Shown piece after piece: positions 17,388-26,319 of a stretch of DNA of 48,249 nucleotides. Source of the DNA: Desulfobacca sp. (GTDB lineage: Bacteria; Desulfobacterota; Desulfobaccia; Desulfobaccales; Desulfobaccaceae). The notes beneath the pieces were generated by a model. It made no database searches. It saw only the letters and a program-made list of their open reading frames with translations, and was not told the origin of the DNA. The stretch covers positions 1 to 48,249 of the forward strand of contig JAQVHY010000005.1 of the NCBI GenBank assembly GCA_028695935.1. The letters are read 5' to 3'. The position numbers were made by a program, and so were the translations under genes. Every line of letters begins with the position of its first letter. Position 1 is the stretch's first letter.

Positions 17388-19394
17388 ATGGCTGAAATTA
17401 CCATCTGTTTAGGTGGTAATCCCAATGCCGGTAAGACCACCGTGTTCAATAAGCTGACCGGCGCACATCAGAAGGTCGGAAACTGGCCCGGTGTGACCGT
17501 GGAAAAAAAAGAGGGGGAGTATACCTATCTGGGAAAAACCATCCGGGTGGTAGACTTACCCGGGACTTATAGTCTGACTTCCTACTCCCTGGATGAACGC
17601 ATTGCCAGCGATTTTCTGGTTAAAGAACATCCCGATGTCACCGTGGTCATTGTTGATGCCTCGAACCTGGAGAGCAATCTCTATCTGGCCATCGAGTTGT
17701 TGGAATTAGGTGCCAACCTGGTGATCGATCTGAATATGATGGATGTGGTGCGGCATAAGAAGTGGCAGTTGGATGTCGAGAAACTCTCTAAGACCCTGGG
17801 AGTCCCAGTGATCCCCACGGTGGCCAAAAAAGCCGAAGGCCTGGAAACATTACGCCAGACCATTTTAGCGGCGCGCGATCATCAGCCCGAGCCTTTAAAG
17901 ATTAATTATGGTCTGGAAGTGGAAGAGGCCTTGAGCGCATTGACCGACCTGATCAAACGCTCTAAAGACAGTTCTCTCTATGCCCCCAACCGTTGGCTGG
18001 CTTTAAAGCTATTAGAAAACAATACGCAGATTAAAGAATGGGTTCGGACTCTGCCCAAGGGCGAGCAGATCATTAGTAAATCTGAAGACCTGGCCACGGC
18101 CTTAAATGATCGCTTAGGGCGAGATGTGGAAGCCTTTGTGATCGAAAAACGTTTCGGGTTTATCTCCGGCCTGGTCAGAAAATGCTGCCGCAAGCCCTTG
18201 GGACCCGAGGAAAGAATCTCCATTTCGGATAAAATTGACCAGCTAGTCCTCAACCGTTGGCTGGGCATCCCGATTTTTCTGGTCTTCATGTGGTTTACTT
18301 TTAAACTGGTCTTTGATTTAGGCAATCCCCTGGCCGATTATATCGATACTGGATTCAGCTGGCTGGGAGGGCAGACTACGGCCCTGCTAGGAAAGAACTG
18401 GTTTTCTTCCTTATTGAGTGAGGGGATCATTGGCGGCGTCGGTTCCGTGCTGGTCTTTTTGCCTAATATCTTAATACTCTTTCTGATGATCGGCATTCTG
18501 GAAGACTGCGGTTATATGTCCCGGGCGGCTTTTGTCATGGACCGCTTCATGCAGCGGTTGGGGTTGCACGGCAAATCCTCCATCCCGATGATTTTGGGTT
18601 TTGGCTGTAATATCCCGGCGATCATGGCCTGTCGGACCCTGGAATCTCCCAAAGATCGCATCTTAACCATATTAATCAATCCGTTTATGTCCTGTTCGGC
18701 CCGCCTGCCAATTTATGTCTTATTTGCCGGGGCTTTTTTTCCCCGACAGTCGGGCGCGGTGATCTTCTCCCTGTATATCTTGGGCATGGTGATGGCCATC
18801 CTGACGGCCCTGTTATTCAACAAGCTGTTTTTTAAGGGGGAATCCTCACCGTTGATCATGGAGCTGCCTCCCTACCGCCTACCCACGGTCAAAAACATCG
18901 TCATGCATATGTGGCATCGGGCCAGCGTGTTTATCAAAAATGCCGGCACCATTATTCTGGCCGGGGTGATCATCATCTGGTTGTTGGCCTCGATGCCGGT
19001 AGGGGTGGAGTATGCCAGTGAGCAGAGCTGGATCGGTCAAATCGGGAAAATATTCGCTCCCCTGTTTGCCCCCGCCGGCTTTGGTTTCTGGCAGGCCGCG
19101 GTGGCCTTGATGTTTGGCATCGTCGCCAAGGAAGTGGTGGTGGGGACCTTGGGGACCTTATTGGCGGGCGGCGAAGAGGGATTAAGCGAAGTCTTACCGC
19201 AATTTTTTAACGGCCTCGCGGCCCTGTCCTTCATGGTGATGTCCCTGTTGTATATCCCCTGCATAGCTACTATCGGAGTAATCAGAAGCGAGACCAACTC
19301 CTGGAAATGGACCGGCCTGGCCGTCGGCTGGAGTCTGTTGGTAGGCTGGTTGAGCGCGGTAGTACTCTATCAATTAGGTCAACTATTCGCCTGA
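17388..19394 (+). CDS. feoB: Ferrous iron transporter FeoB
   Basis: 668-residue inner-membrane Fe(II) permease with a cytosolic G domain. G1 is GNPNAGKTT (residues 10-18), G3 is DLPG (56-59) and the G4 position reads NMMD (116-119). The helical linker domain covers about 165-280. The membrane part starts near residue 290 (IPIFLVFMWFTFKLVFDLG). It includes the two Gate motifs with conserved cysteines (LGFGCNIPAIMACRTLESPKDR and INPFMSCSARLPIY) and the VAKEVVVGTLG segment. The length is slightly below that of the E. coli protein (773). It is the third gene of a Fur-box-controlled operon and the last before a 338-base gap. Confidence 0.96.
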   Translation: MAEITICLGGNPNAGKTTVFNKLTGAHQKVGNWPGVTVEKKEGEYTYLGKTIRVVDLPGTYSLTSYSLDERIASDFLVKEHPDVTVVIVDASNLESNLYLAIELLELGANLVIDLNMMDVVRHKKWQLDVEKLSKTLGVPVIPTVAKKAEGLETLRQTILAARDHQPEPLKINYGLEVEEALSALTDLIKRSKDSSLYAPNRWLALKLLENNTQIKEWVRTLPKGEQIISKSEDLATALNDRLGRDVEAFVIEKRFGFISGLVRKCCRKPLGPEERISISDKIDQLVLNRWLGIPIFLVFMWFTFKLVFDLGNPLADYIDTGFSWLGGQTTALLGKNWFSSLLSEGIIGGVGSVLVFLPNILILFLMIGILEDCGYMSRAAFVMDRFMQRLGLHGKSSIPMILGFGCNIPAIMACRTLESPKDRILTILINPFMSCSARLPIYVLFAGAFFPRQSGAVIFSLYILGMVMAILTALLFNKLFFKGESSPLIMELPPYRLPTVKNIVMHMWHRASVFIKNAGTIILAGVIIIWLLASMPVGVEYASEQSWIGQIGKIFAPLFAPAGFGFWQAAVALMFGIVAKEVVVGTLGTLLAGGEEGLSEVLPQFFNGLAALSFMVMSLLYIPCIATIGVIRSETNSWKWTGLAVGWSLLVGWLSAVVLYQLGQLFA

Positions 19395-19732
19395 GCCAAG
19401 TTAGCCTATCCTAGGGGATAGTCGGGTAGTGGACGACTGTCCCCCCCAAGTCGGTTAGCCCCCCCTGACCACAATCAGCCTTATCCTTGGTCTAGATTTT
19501 AGCAACGTCTATCTCACCCCTGGTTACCATTAAGGCATAGCATTTATTGGTATAAAGATTTGTACAATATTTCACAATAACCAGAAACCAGATGACCGTC
19601 AACCGGATAATTTAAGTAGCCAATCAGACGACATAATCTTATTACAATGATAGAAATAAAAACTAAATTGACATAATTTTCCTTTGGGTGTAACTTAATA
19701 TTTTAAACTTTATTCGTGGGGGTCTGGTAGCG
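19395..19732. other. Intergenic region upstream of the hdr operon
   Basis: Nothing coding was seen in these 338 bases. A short CTATCC/GGATAG inverted repeat lies just after feoB, and the second half is AT-rich with the promoter candidate listed below. The plain reading is feoB terminator region plus hdr promoter. Confidence 0.5.
19668..19696 (+). promoter_or_regulatory. Candidate promoter of the hdr-mvhD-metV operon
   Basis: Perfect TTGACA, a 17-base spacer, then TAACTT (weak -10, three of six). It is the only good -35 box in the gap and lies about 40 bases before the hdrC start. Confidence 0.45.
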
Positions 19733-20328
19733 ATGCGAGAGTTGCTGAGCGAACCCTTGAGCCCGAAGACAGGTTTGGGGGAACAACTCCTTGCCGAGCG
19801 CAGGATTTCGGTTTTTGATTGTTACCAATGCCGCAAGTGTTCGGCTGGTTGTCCCCTGACCTTTGCCATGGATTTCTATCCCCACGAAATTATCCGACTT
19901 ACCGCCCTGGGCCAGGAAGATATGGTATTGGAATCCAATACTATCTGGGTCTGCGCCTCCTGTCAGACCTGTACCACCCGCTGCCCCAATGATATCGACA
20001 TTGCCGGAGTGATGGATTATCTTAAGGAGCGCGCCATTGCCACTCATCGCCCGATCCCCCAAAAAAATGTCGCGACCTTTCATCAGGTGTTTTTGGATGA
20101 TGTCCGGCTTTCCGGGGGGCGTTTGCATGAGGCCTTATTATTGCGGATGTACACCAGCCGGAGTGGCGGTGCCATGGCCAAACTGGTAAACGGGACCTTT
20201 ATAGGCGACCTCAAGCTGGGTTTCGAGCTGTTCCGCAAGGGTCGCCTGCGTTTGAAGCCGCCCCAACGGGTCAGAGAATTGATGAATTCATGGAACTATT
20301 TAAAAAGGCCAAGGTCTGGGGGGAATGA
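19733..20328 (+). CDS. hdrC: HdrC iron-sulfur subunit, apparent frameshift near 3' end
   Basis: Iron-sulfur subunit that passes electrons between HdrA and HdrB. Two [4Fe-4S] motifs are present: C30, C33, C36, C40 (CYQCRKCSAGCP) and C74, C77, C80, C84 (CASCQTCTTRCP). The open frame runs to a stop at 20479, but this would overlap hdrB by 155 bases and end in an unrelated basic tail after RVRE. In the next frame, from about 20280, the sequence reads IDEFMELFKKAKVWGE and stops at 20326-20328, overlapping the hdrB ATG as ATGA. This is the expected HdrC C-terminus (total about 198 residues). One base thus seems to be missing near 20276-20281, by mutation or sequencing error. The coordinates given assume the corrected frame. 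The start follows the family: few residues precede the first cluster. Confidence 0.85.
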
Positions 20329-21254
20329 AAGTTTCTTATTATCCGGGTTGCTCATTAGAGAGCACGGCGCGCGACTATGCCGAATCAATCCAAGGCCTAG
20401 CCCGCTGGTTGGACATTCAGTTAGAGGAAATCGACGATTGGAGCTGCTGTGGGGCCACCGCGGCGCACAGCCTGAATGAATTTCTCGCCCTGGCCCTACC
20501 TACCCGCAACCTGTTGTTGGCGGAAGCGGTGGGACTGGATGTGGTGGTACCCTGCGCCCTCTGTTTTAACCGCTTAAAGGCCGCGGAAAAAGTCTTGCTA
20601 GGGCCGGAGGCCGCGCAATTTGAATCCCGTTATTTAACTCATCTGGCTCAAGAGAACGGCTTGGAAACCGGGGCGCAATCAGAAGGGCCAATCAAGGATA
20701 GACTTTACCAAGGAAAAATTAAGATCTGGGATCTGCTGGATTATTTGACTCAGGAAGCGGTTCTCTCCCGGATCACGGCGAAGATCAAACACCCCTTAAA
20801 GGGTCTGAAGACCGTCTGTTATTATGGTTGTTTAGTGGCTCGCCCCCCCAGGGTCACCGATGCCCAACAATGCGAAGATCCCACTAATATGGATCGACTG
20901 GTGGAGGTGTTGGGGGCCAAGGCTTATCCCTGGTCTTATAAAACCGACTGTTGTGGCGCGGGATTGGCGGTGAGCCGACCCGACATCATCGATACCCTGG
21001 TGCAACGGCTCTATGAGCATGCTTTGGAGGCCGAGGCCGAGTGTATTGTGGTGTCTTGTCAGATGTGCCAGGCCAACCTGGATATGGTGCAAAGCCGGAT
21101 TTCTCATAAATTCGGTAAACATTATTATCTGCCGGTGCTTTATTTTACGGAACTGATCGGCCTGGCGCTGGGGATTCCCGGGGTCCGGACCTGGCTGAAA
21201 CGCAATTTTGTTAATCCCTTTCCCCTGCTCATGCGTAAGGGCCTGCTGGATTAG
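20325..21254 (+). CDS. hdrB: HdrB heterodisulfide-reductase-type subunit (two CCG domains)
   Basis: 309-residue subunit that in methanogens holds the two non-cubane clusters of heterodisulfide reductase. Both cysteine-rich CCG motifs are complete: C9, C41-C42-G43, C77, C80 and, in the second half, C165/C169, C209-C210-G211, C245, C248. The C-terminal ~40 residues (IGLALGIPGVRTWLKRNFVNPF) are usual for the family. The substrate in a bacterium without coenzyme M is unknown; within this operon the electrons may go to or from the MetV-linked reductase. The ATG overlaps the stop of the frame-corrected hdrC (ATGA), implying translational coupling. A 122-base gap precedes hdrA. Confidence 0.93.
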   Translation: MKVSYYPGCSLESTARDYAESIQGLARWLDIQLEEIDDWSCCGATAAHSLNEFLALALPTRNLLLAEAVGLDVVVPCALCFNRLKAAEKVLLGPEAAQFESRYLTHLAQENGLETGAQSEGPIKDRLYQGKIKIWDLLDYLTQEAVLSRITAKIKHPLKGLKTVCYYGCLVARPPRVTDAQQCEDPTNMDRLVEVLGAKAYPWSYKTDCCGAGLAVSRPDIIDTLVQRLYEHALEAEAECIVVSCQMCQANLDMVQSRISHKFGKHYYLPVLYFTELIGLALGIPGVRTWLKRNFVNPFPLLMRKGLLD

Positions 21255-21376
21255 AATGATCTGGAATACCGGGGTAGCCTGGCCGGGGGGGGCCCTAACT
21301 GGCGACCAAGCAAAATATCTAGTCACTAAAACATGATTAAATTTAAACACGAAGCTGATCAGGACAGCGCGTTATA

Positions 21377-24300
21377 ATGGCAACTGAAGCAAACCCCAAG
21401 ATTGGCGCGGTGATGGTGGTCGGCGGCGGCATTGCCGGCATGCAGGCCGCCCTGGATACCGCCAACGCCGGCTATAAGGTCTATCTGGTGGAACAGGATA
21501 TCTCGCTGGGCGGGGTTATGGCCCAGTTGGATAAGACCTTCCCGACCAATGATTGTTCCACCTGCATGCTCTCTCCTCGCCTGATTGAAGTGGCCATGCA
21601 CCCGGACATCGAAATCATCACCCTGGCCCAGGTGGAGGCCCTGGAGGGCGAGCCGGGAAATTTTACCGTCACTTTACGTCAGACTCCGCGCTATATTGAT
21701 TTGGATAAGTGTAGTGCCTGTGGGGCCTGTGCCGAGGTCTGCCCGGTGGAGCTACCCTCGATCTTTGATGAGGGCTTAGGCACCCGGCACGCGGCGTTTC
21801 GACATTTTCCCCAGGCCATTCCCTCGGCCTTCGCCATTGAAAAACTGGATCGCCCGCCCTGTGTGGCGGCCTGTCCGGCCAAGTTGAATGTCGAAGGTTA
21901 TGTACAGCTCATTAAGGTGGGCAAGTACGCCGAAGCCGTGCAACTGATCATGGAGCGCTTGCCCCTCCCCAGCGTCCTGGGTCGCATCTGTCCCCATCCG
22001 TGCGAATATCGCTGTCGGCGTAAGGAACTGGATGACCCTATCGCCATTTGCCACCTGAAGCGCTTTGCCGGGGACCGGGTTGAGATCTTAAACCTGCCCT
22101 TGCCGGAAATCACCAAGAAAAACCAGCGCGTGGCGGTTATCGGGTCCGGCCCGGCGGGATTATCCTGCGCTTACCACCTGGCCTTGCGAGGCTATGAGGT
22201 CACCATTTTCGAGGCCCTGCCGGTAACCGGGGGTATGCTGCGGGTCGGTGTTCCTGACTTTCGACTGCCTAAAAATGTGCTGGAGACCGAAATTAACAAT
22301 ATTACCCGGTATGGCGTGGAAATCAAAACCAATGCCGCGCTGGGGCATGATTTTACCCTGGAAGATCTGTTCAATCGGCATTATGAGGCGGTCTTTCTGG
22401 GCCTGGGCTGCCATCTAGGCCGGGCCCTGGGCATCCCGGGCGATGATGCCCAAGGGGTGATCCAGGGGGTGGATTTTCTGCGCTTGCTCAACCTGGGGAA
22501 AAAACCCAGGGTGGGCAAAAACCTGGCAGTGATTGGCGGCGGTAACGTGGCCTTTGACGTGGCCCGCTCGGCCCGCCGTCTCGGGGCCGAGACCGTCACC
22601 ATTATTTACCGACGCTCGCGGGAGGAGATGCCGGCGTTGGAGGAGGAAATTGAAGGCGCCATCTGCGAGGGCATCAATATCCGCTACCTGGAGGCTCCGG
22701 AGCGAGTGATCGTCGAAAACGGTCAGGTGGCGGGCCTGGCCTGTATTCGCATGGAGCTCGGTCCGCCCGACAGTTCCGGCCGTCGCCGCCCTATGCCAAT
22801 CACTGGCTCTGAATTTGTCCTCAATGTCGATATGATCATTCCCGCCATCGGGCAGATGGCCGACCTCTCTTATCTGGAAAATATCGGCCTTAAAACTACC
22901 CGCTTCGGGACCCTGGAATTGGACCCGGTGACTTATCAGACCTCGAGGCCGGGAATTTTTGCCGCCGGGGATGTGCATACCGGTCCCTGGGTCGCCATCG
23001 GCGCCATTGCCGGCGGTATGGAAGCGGCGGAATCCATCGACCGTTACTTGCAAGGGGAAGACCTGGCCGCGGGCCGGGGGCCGGGCGAAGCCGCCCAGGC
23101 CATGCAGAAGTGGGTAGAAATCCCGCTGGATGAGGAAAAGCGGGATCGGGAGCGCATGCCGGTGTTGGATGCGGATGTTTCCTGTTCTACTTTTGAAGAA
23201 GTGGCCAGGGGTTATACCGAGGCCCAGGCTCAGGCCGAGGCCGCCCGTTGTCTCAAGTGTGGGGTCTGTGCCGAGTGTATGCAATGCGTACAGGCCTGTC
23301 AGGCCGGAGCCATTGACCACCTGATGCAGCCCCAGATTCGGGAGCTTAAGGTCGGGGCGCTGATTGTCTCACCCGGATTCCGGCCCTTTAATGCCCGCGA
23401 AAAAGTCGAGTATGGCTATGGCCGCTATCCCAATGTCATCACCTCGCTAGAATTCGAACGTTTACTATCCGCCACCGGACCTAGTGAAGGTCATGTCGAA
23501 CGGCCTTCGGACCACCGCGCTCCGAAAAAAGTGGCCTGGATTCAGTGCGTCGGGTCCCGGGACGCCTCTATCGGTCGAGAGTATTGCTCTTATGTATGTT
23601 GTATGTATGCCACCAAACAGGCGGTGATTGCCAAAGAACACGATCCCGAGGTGGAGCCGACCATCTTTTTTATTGATATGCGGGCCCAGGGCAAAGGCTT
23701 TGACCGCTATTATGAACGGGCCCGAGACCAGATCGGGGTGCGCTATATGCGCTCCATGGTCTCCCGGATCGCCGAAGTGCCCAAAAGTAAAAATTTGGTG
23801 ATTTCTTATTTAGATGCCGCGGGCGAAATCCAGACCGAGGAATTTGATCTGGTAGTCCTCTCCGTGGGCCTGTGCCCCCACCCGCAAGCCGCGGCATTGG
23901 GTAACAAACTGGGTTTTGCCACTAACCGTTGGGGGTTTGCCGAGAACCCGCCCTTAGAGATGGTCTCCACGAGCCGGGAGGGGGTCTTCACCTGCGGCGT
24001 ATTCCAGTCACCCAAGGATATCCCCGAGACCGTCACCCAGGCCTCGGCCGCGGCCGCGGCCGCCGGCGCGCTGTTAGCCGAAGCCCGCAATACCTTGCTC
24101 ACGGTTAAGGAATTTCCGCCGGAACGGGATGTACTCCATGAAGACCCCCGCATCGGCGTGTTTGTCTGCCATTGCGGCATCAATATTGCCGGGGTGGTCG
24201 ATGTGGTGGCGGTGACCGAGTATGTCAAGACCCTGCCCGATGTGGTTTACGCCGATCATTACACCTTTTCCTGTTCTACCGATTCGTTGCAGCGGATGCG

Positions 24301-25813
24301 AGAGGTCATCGAAGAACATCGCCTCAACCGGGTGGTGGTGGCGTCTTGCAGTCCCCGCACCCACGAGCCTTTGTTCCAGGATAATCTGCGTCAGGCCGGT
24401 CTCAATAAATACCTCTTCGAAATGGCCAATATCCGCGATCAGGACTCCTGGGTCCACCAGGCCGAACCGGAGCAGGCGACTGAATTGGCCAAGGAATTAA
24501 TCAGGATGTCGGTAGCTCGGGCCGCCAGACTGGAGCCGCTGCCGGAATTGCCGTTTGAGGTGGACCAGCATGCCCTGGTCATTGGGGGCGGCATTGCCGG
24601 GCTGACCGCGGCCCTGACTCTGGCCGACGCCGGGTATGATACCACCCTGGTGGAAAATGAGAAGGAACTAGGTCGGATTGCCTGGAAACGGCATTATACC
24701 CTGGAGGGCGTTCTGGTCTGGCCTTATGTGGAAAAGCTGGTGGATCGGGTGCTCCAGCATAGCCGCATCGAGGTCATCACCGAGGCGCGAATCGTTGATT
24801 TTTCCGGGCATATCGGCAGGTTTACGACAATCGTGGAAACCAAGGACGGTCGCCGGGAGATTCCCCATGGCGCCACCATTATTGCCACGGCCGCGGTTGA
24901 GTACGAACCGCAAGAATATCTCTACGGTCAACACCCGCAGGTAGTCACGCAACAAAAATTCGAGGACCTGCTGGTCAACCAGCCGGAGTCGATTAAGACC
25001 GCAGACAACATTGTGATGATCCAATGTGTCGGTTCCCGAGAGCCGGATCACCCCTACTGCTCCCGAATCTGTTGCTCGCATGCGGTCCGCAACGCCATCC
25101 AGATCAAGGAGCTTAGCCCCCAGACCCAGGTCTTTATCCTTTACCGGGATATTCGCACCTTTGGCTTTAAAGAGCTGTATTATCAGAAAGCCCGGCAGTT
25201 GGGGGTACAGTTTATCCGCTTTGACCGCGATCAGAAACCTGAAGTCATGGCCGAAGGCGAAGGTCTGAAAGTTAAGGTCTTCGACCAGAACCTGGGAGTG
25301 CCCTTAATCTTGCATGCTGATTTCGTGGCCCTTTCCGTCGCCCTGAGACCCAACCCCTGGGCCGAAGAAGTGGCCCGGGTCTATAAACTGCCCTTTGATG
25401 CCGACCACTTCTTCATGGAGGCCCACCTCAAACTCCGGCCGCTCGATTTTGCCAATGCCGGGTTTTTCTTGGCCGGTCTGGCCCACGGTCCCAAGTTCTC
25501 GGAGGAGCGGATCGCCCAGGGCAAAGGGGCCGCGGCGCGGGCCATGGGCATCCTCTCTAAACAACAGATGTATGTCGGCGGGGCCATAGCCCAGGTAGAT
25601 CCCGAGCATTGTGTCGCCTGTCTGAGCTGTATGCGGGTCTGTCCCTTCCGGGTACCCCGATTCATCCCCGAAGACGGGGTAGTTACAATAGATCCGGCCG
25701 CCTGCCAGGGCTGCGGCATCTGTGCCGCCACCTGTCCGCGCAAGGCCATTGAAGTCAAACACAGCCGCGACGTTCAATGTCTGGCCAAGATTGCCGCGAT
25801 TGCTGGAGCCTGA
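21377..25813 (+). CDS. hdrA: HdrA with inserted GltD/NfnB-like NAD(P)H domain (1478 aa)
   Basis: Very large soluble flavoprotein, the electron hub of this operon. In order: FAD motif GGGIAGM (~16-22), ferredoxin cysteines C112, C115, C118, C122, then an inserted domain at about 158-620 that resembles glutamate synthase small subunit/NfnB. The insertion has PPCVAACP (C162, C166), ICPHPCEYRCRR, FAD motif GSGPAG (256-261), NAD(P)H motif GGGNVAFD (387-394) and GIFAAGDVHTGP (~527-537). HdrA sequence then resumes: cysteines C625-C641, IQCVGSRD (~720), YCSYVCCM (~740), FVCHCG (~928), another FAD motif GGGIAGLTAA (~1070), YCSRICC, and two C-terminal ferredoxin motifs (1412 and 1443). The paralogue at the window start lacks the insertion. 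Three flavin sites plus a pyridine-nucleotide site suggest bifurcation or confurcation with NAD(P)H; that is inference. No selenocysteine is seen. Confidence 0.93.
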   Translation: MATEANPKIGAVMVVGGGIAGMQAALDTANAGYKVYLVEQDISLGGVMAQLDKTFPTNDCSTCMLSPRLIEVAMHPDIEIITLAQVEALEGEPGNFTVTLRQTPRYIDLDKCSACGACAEVCPVELPSIFDEGLGTRHAAFRHFPQAIPSAFAIEKLDRPPCVAACPAKLNVEGYVQLIKVGKYAEAVQLIMERLPLPSVLGRICPHPCEYRCRRKELDDPIAICHLKRFAGDRVEILNLPLPEITKKNQRVAVIGSGPAGLSCAYHLALRGYEVTIFEALPVTGGMLRVGVPDFRLPKNVLETEINNITRYGVEIKTNAALGHDFTLEDLFNRHYEAVFLGLGCHLGRALGIPGDDAQGVIQGVDFLRLLNLGKKPRVGKNLAVIGGGNVAFDVARSARRLGAETVTIIYRRSREEMPALEEEIEGAICEGINIRYLEAPERVIVENGQVAGLACIRMELGPPDSSGRRRPMPITGSEFVLNVDMIIPAIGQMADLSYLENIGLKTTRFGTLELDPVTYQTSRPGIFAAGDVHTGPWVAIGAIAGGMEAAESIDRYLQGEDLAAGRGPGEAAQAMQKWVEIPLDEEKRDRERMPVLDADVSCSTFEEVARGYTEAQAQAEAARCLKCGVCAECMQCVQACQAGAIDHLMQPQIRELKVGALIVSPGFRPFNAREKVEYGYGRYPNVITSLEFERLLSATGPSEGHVERPSDHRAPKKVAWIQCVGSRDASIGREYCSYVCCMYATKQAVIAKEHDPEVEPTIFFIDMRAQGKGFDRYYERARDQIGVRYMRSMVSRIAEVPKSKNLVISYLDAAGEIQTEEFDLVVLSVGLCPHPQAAALGNKLGFATNRWGFAENPPLEMVSTSREGVFTCGVFQSPKDIPETVTQASAAAAAAGALLAEARNTLLTVKEFPPERDVLHEDPRIGVFVCHCGINIAGVVDVVAVTEYVKTLPDVVYADHYTFSCSTDSLQRMREVIEEHRLNRVVVASCSPRTHEPLFQDNLRQAGLNKYLFEMANIRDQDSWVHQAEPEQATELAKELIRMSVARAARLEPLPELPFEVDQHALVIGGGIAGLTAALTLADAGYDTTLVENEKELGRIAWKRHYTLEGVLVWPYVEKLVDRVLQHSRIEVITEARIVDFSGHIGRFTTIVETKDGRREIPHGATIIATAAVEYEPQEYLYGQHPQVVTQQKFEDLLVNQPESIKTADNIVMIQCVGSREPDHPYCSRICCSHAVRNAIQIKELSPQTQVFILYRDIRTFGFKELYYQKARQLGVQFIRFDRDQKPEVMAEGEGLKVKVFDQNLGVPLILHADFVALSVALRPNPWAEEVARVYKLPFDADHFFMEAHLKLRPLDFANAGFFLAGLAHGPKFSEERIAQGKGAAARAMGILSKQQMYVGGAIAQVDPEHCVACLSCMRVCPFRVPRFIPEDGVVTIDPAACQGCGICAATCPRKAIEVKHSRDVQCLAKIAAIAGA

Positions 25814-25875
25814 TAAATATGTCGATCTCGTATCCCGTAGTGGTTAAATTGCTATGAAAAATCGGTTGTAAAACC

Positions 25876-26319
25876 ATGGCCTTTACTCCCAAAATTGAAG
25901 CATTGATCTGTACTTATTGTACTTACACCGCTGCGGATATGGCGGGCGCGGCCCGCATGCAATATCCCGCCACCGTCCGCATTGTCAAATATTTATGCAC
26001 CGGTCGGATTGATATCCTGCATATACTTAAGGCCTTTGAGGCCGGAGCCGACGCCGTGATGGTGAGTGGCTGCGAAGTCGGGGATTGTCATTTCCTGGAA
26101 GGCAATCTCCGGGCCCAAGAGCGGGTAGAATACACCAAACATCTCCTGGATGAGATCGGTATCGGCGGGGAGCGCCTAGAGATGTTTCATATCGGCGCCT
26201 CCGATGCCCCCCAATGGGCCGAAGCCGTCCGCCAGATGACCGAACGGGTCCAAGCCCTGGGTCCCAATCCCTTGACAGTAAAGCGCCGGTCAGAGGTCCA
26301 GGTCGAGGAGAAGTCATGA
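25876..26319 (+). CDS. mvhD: MvhD/FrhD-type [2Fe-2S] electron-transfer subunit
   Basis: 147-residue protein of the MvhD family, which links an electron donor (hydrogenase or other) to HdrA. The conserved cysteines are in LICTYCTYTAADMAG (C12, C15), VKYLCTGRID (C41) and VSGCEVGDCHFLEGN (two cysteines near 66 and 71), the ligands of a [2Fe-2S] cluster. No hydrogenase genes are present, so the partner is likely HdrA and MetV. The metV ATG overlaps its stop as ATGA. A gap of 62 bases separates it from hdrA. Confidence 0.92.
   Translation: MAFTPKIEALICTYCTYTAADMAGAARMQYPATVRIVKYLCTGRIDILHILKAFEAGADAVMVSGCEVGDCHFLEGNLRAQERVEYTKHLLDEIGIGGERLEMFHIGASDAPQWAEAVRQMTERVQALGPNPLTVKRRSEVQVEEKS

Noticed and set aside
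20329-20479. C-terminal extension of hdrC in the original frame
   Set aside because: It overlaps hdrB and has no relation to HdrC; the +1-base corrected frame restores the expected end.
22415-23320. 301-residue minus-strand open frame inside hdrA
   Set aside because: It is antisense to a strongly conserved coding region, has no family features and no ribosome-binding site; a shadow of GC-rich codon use.
21377-25813. Selenocysteine in HdrA or MvhD as in some methanogens
   Set aside because: All expected positions are cysteine and there is no in-frame TGA.
26214-26315. Upstream start for metV
   Set aside because: Those 34 codons lie within mvhD in another frame; the ATGA overlap sets the start.
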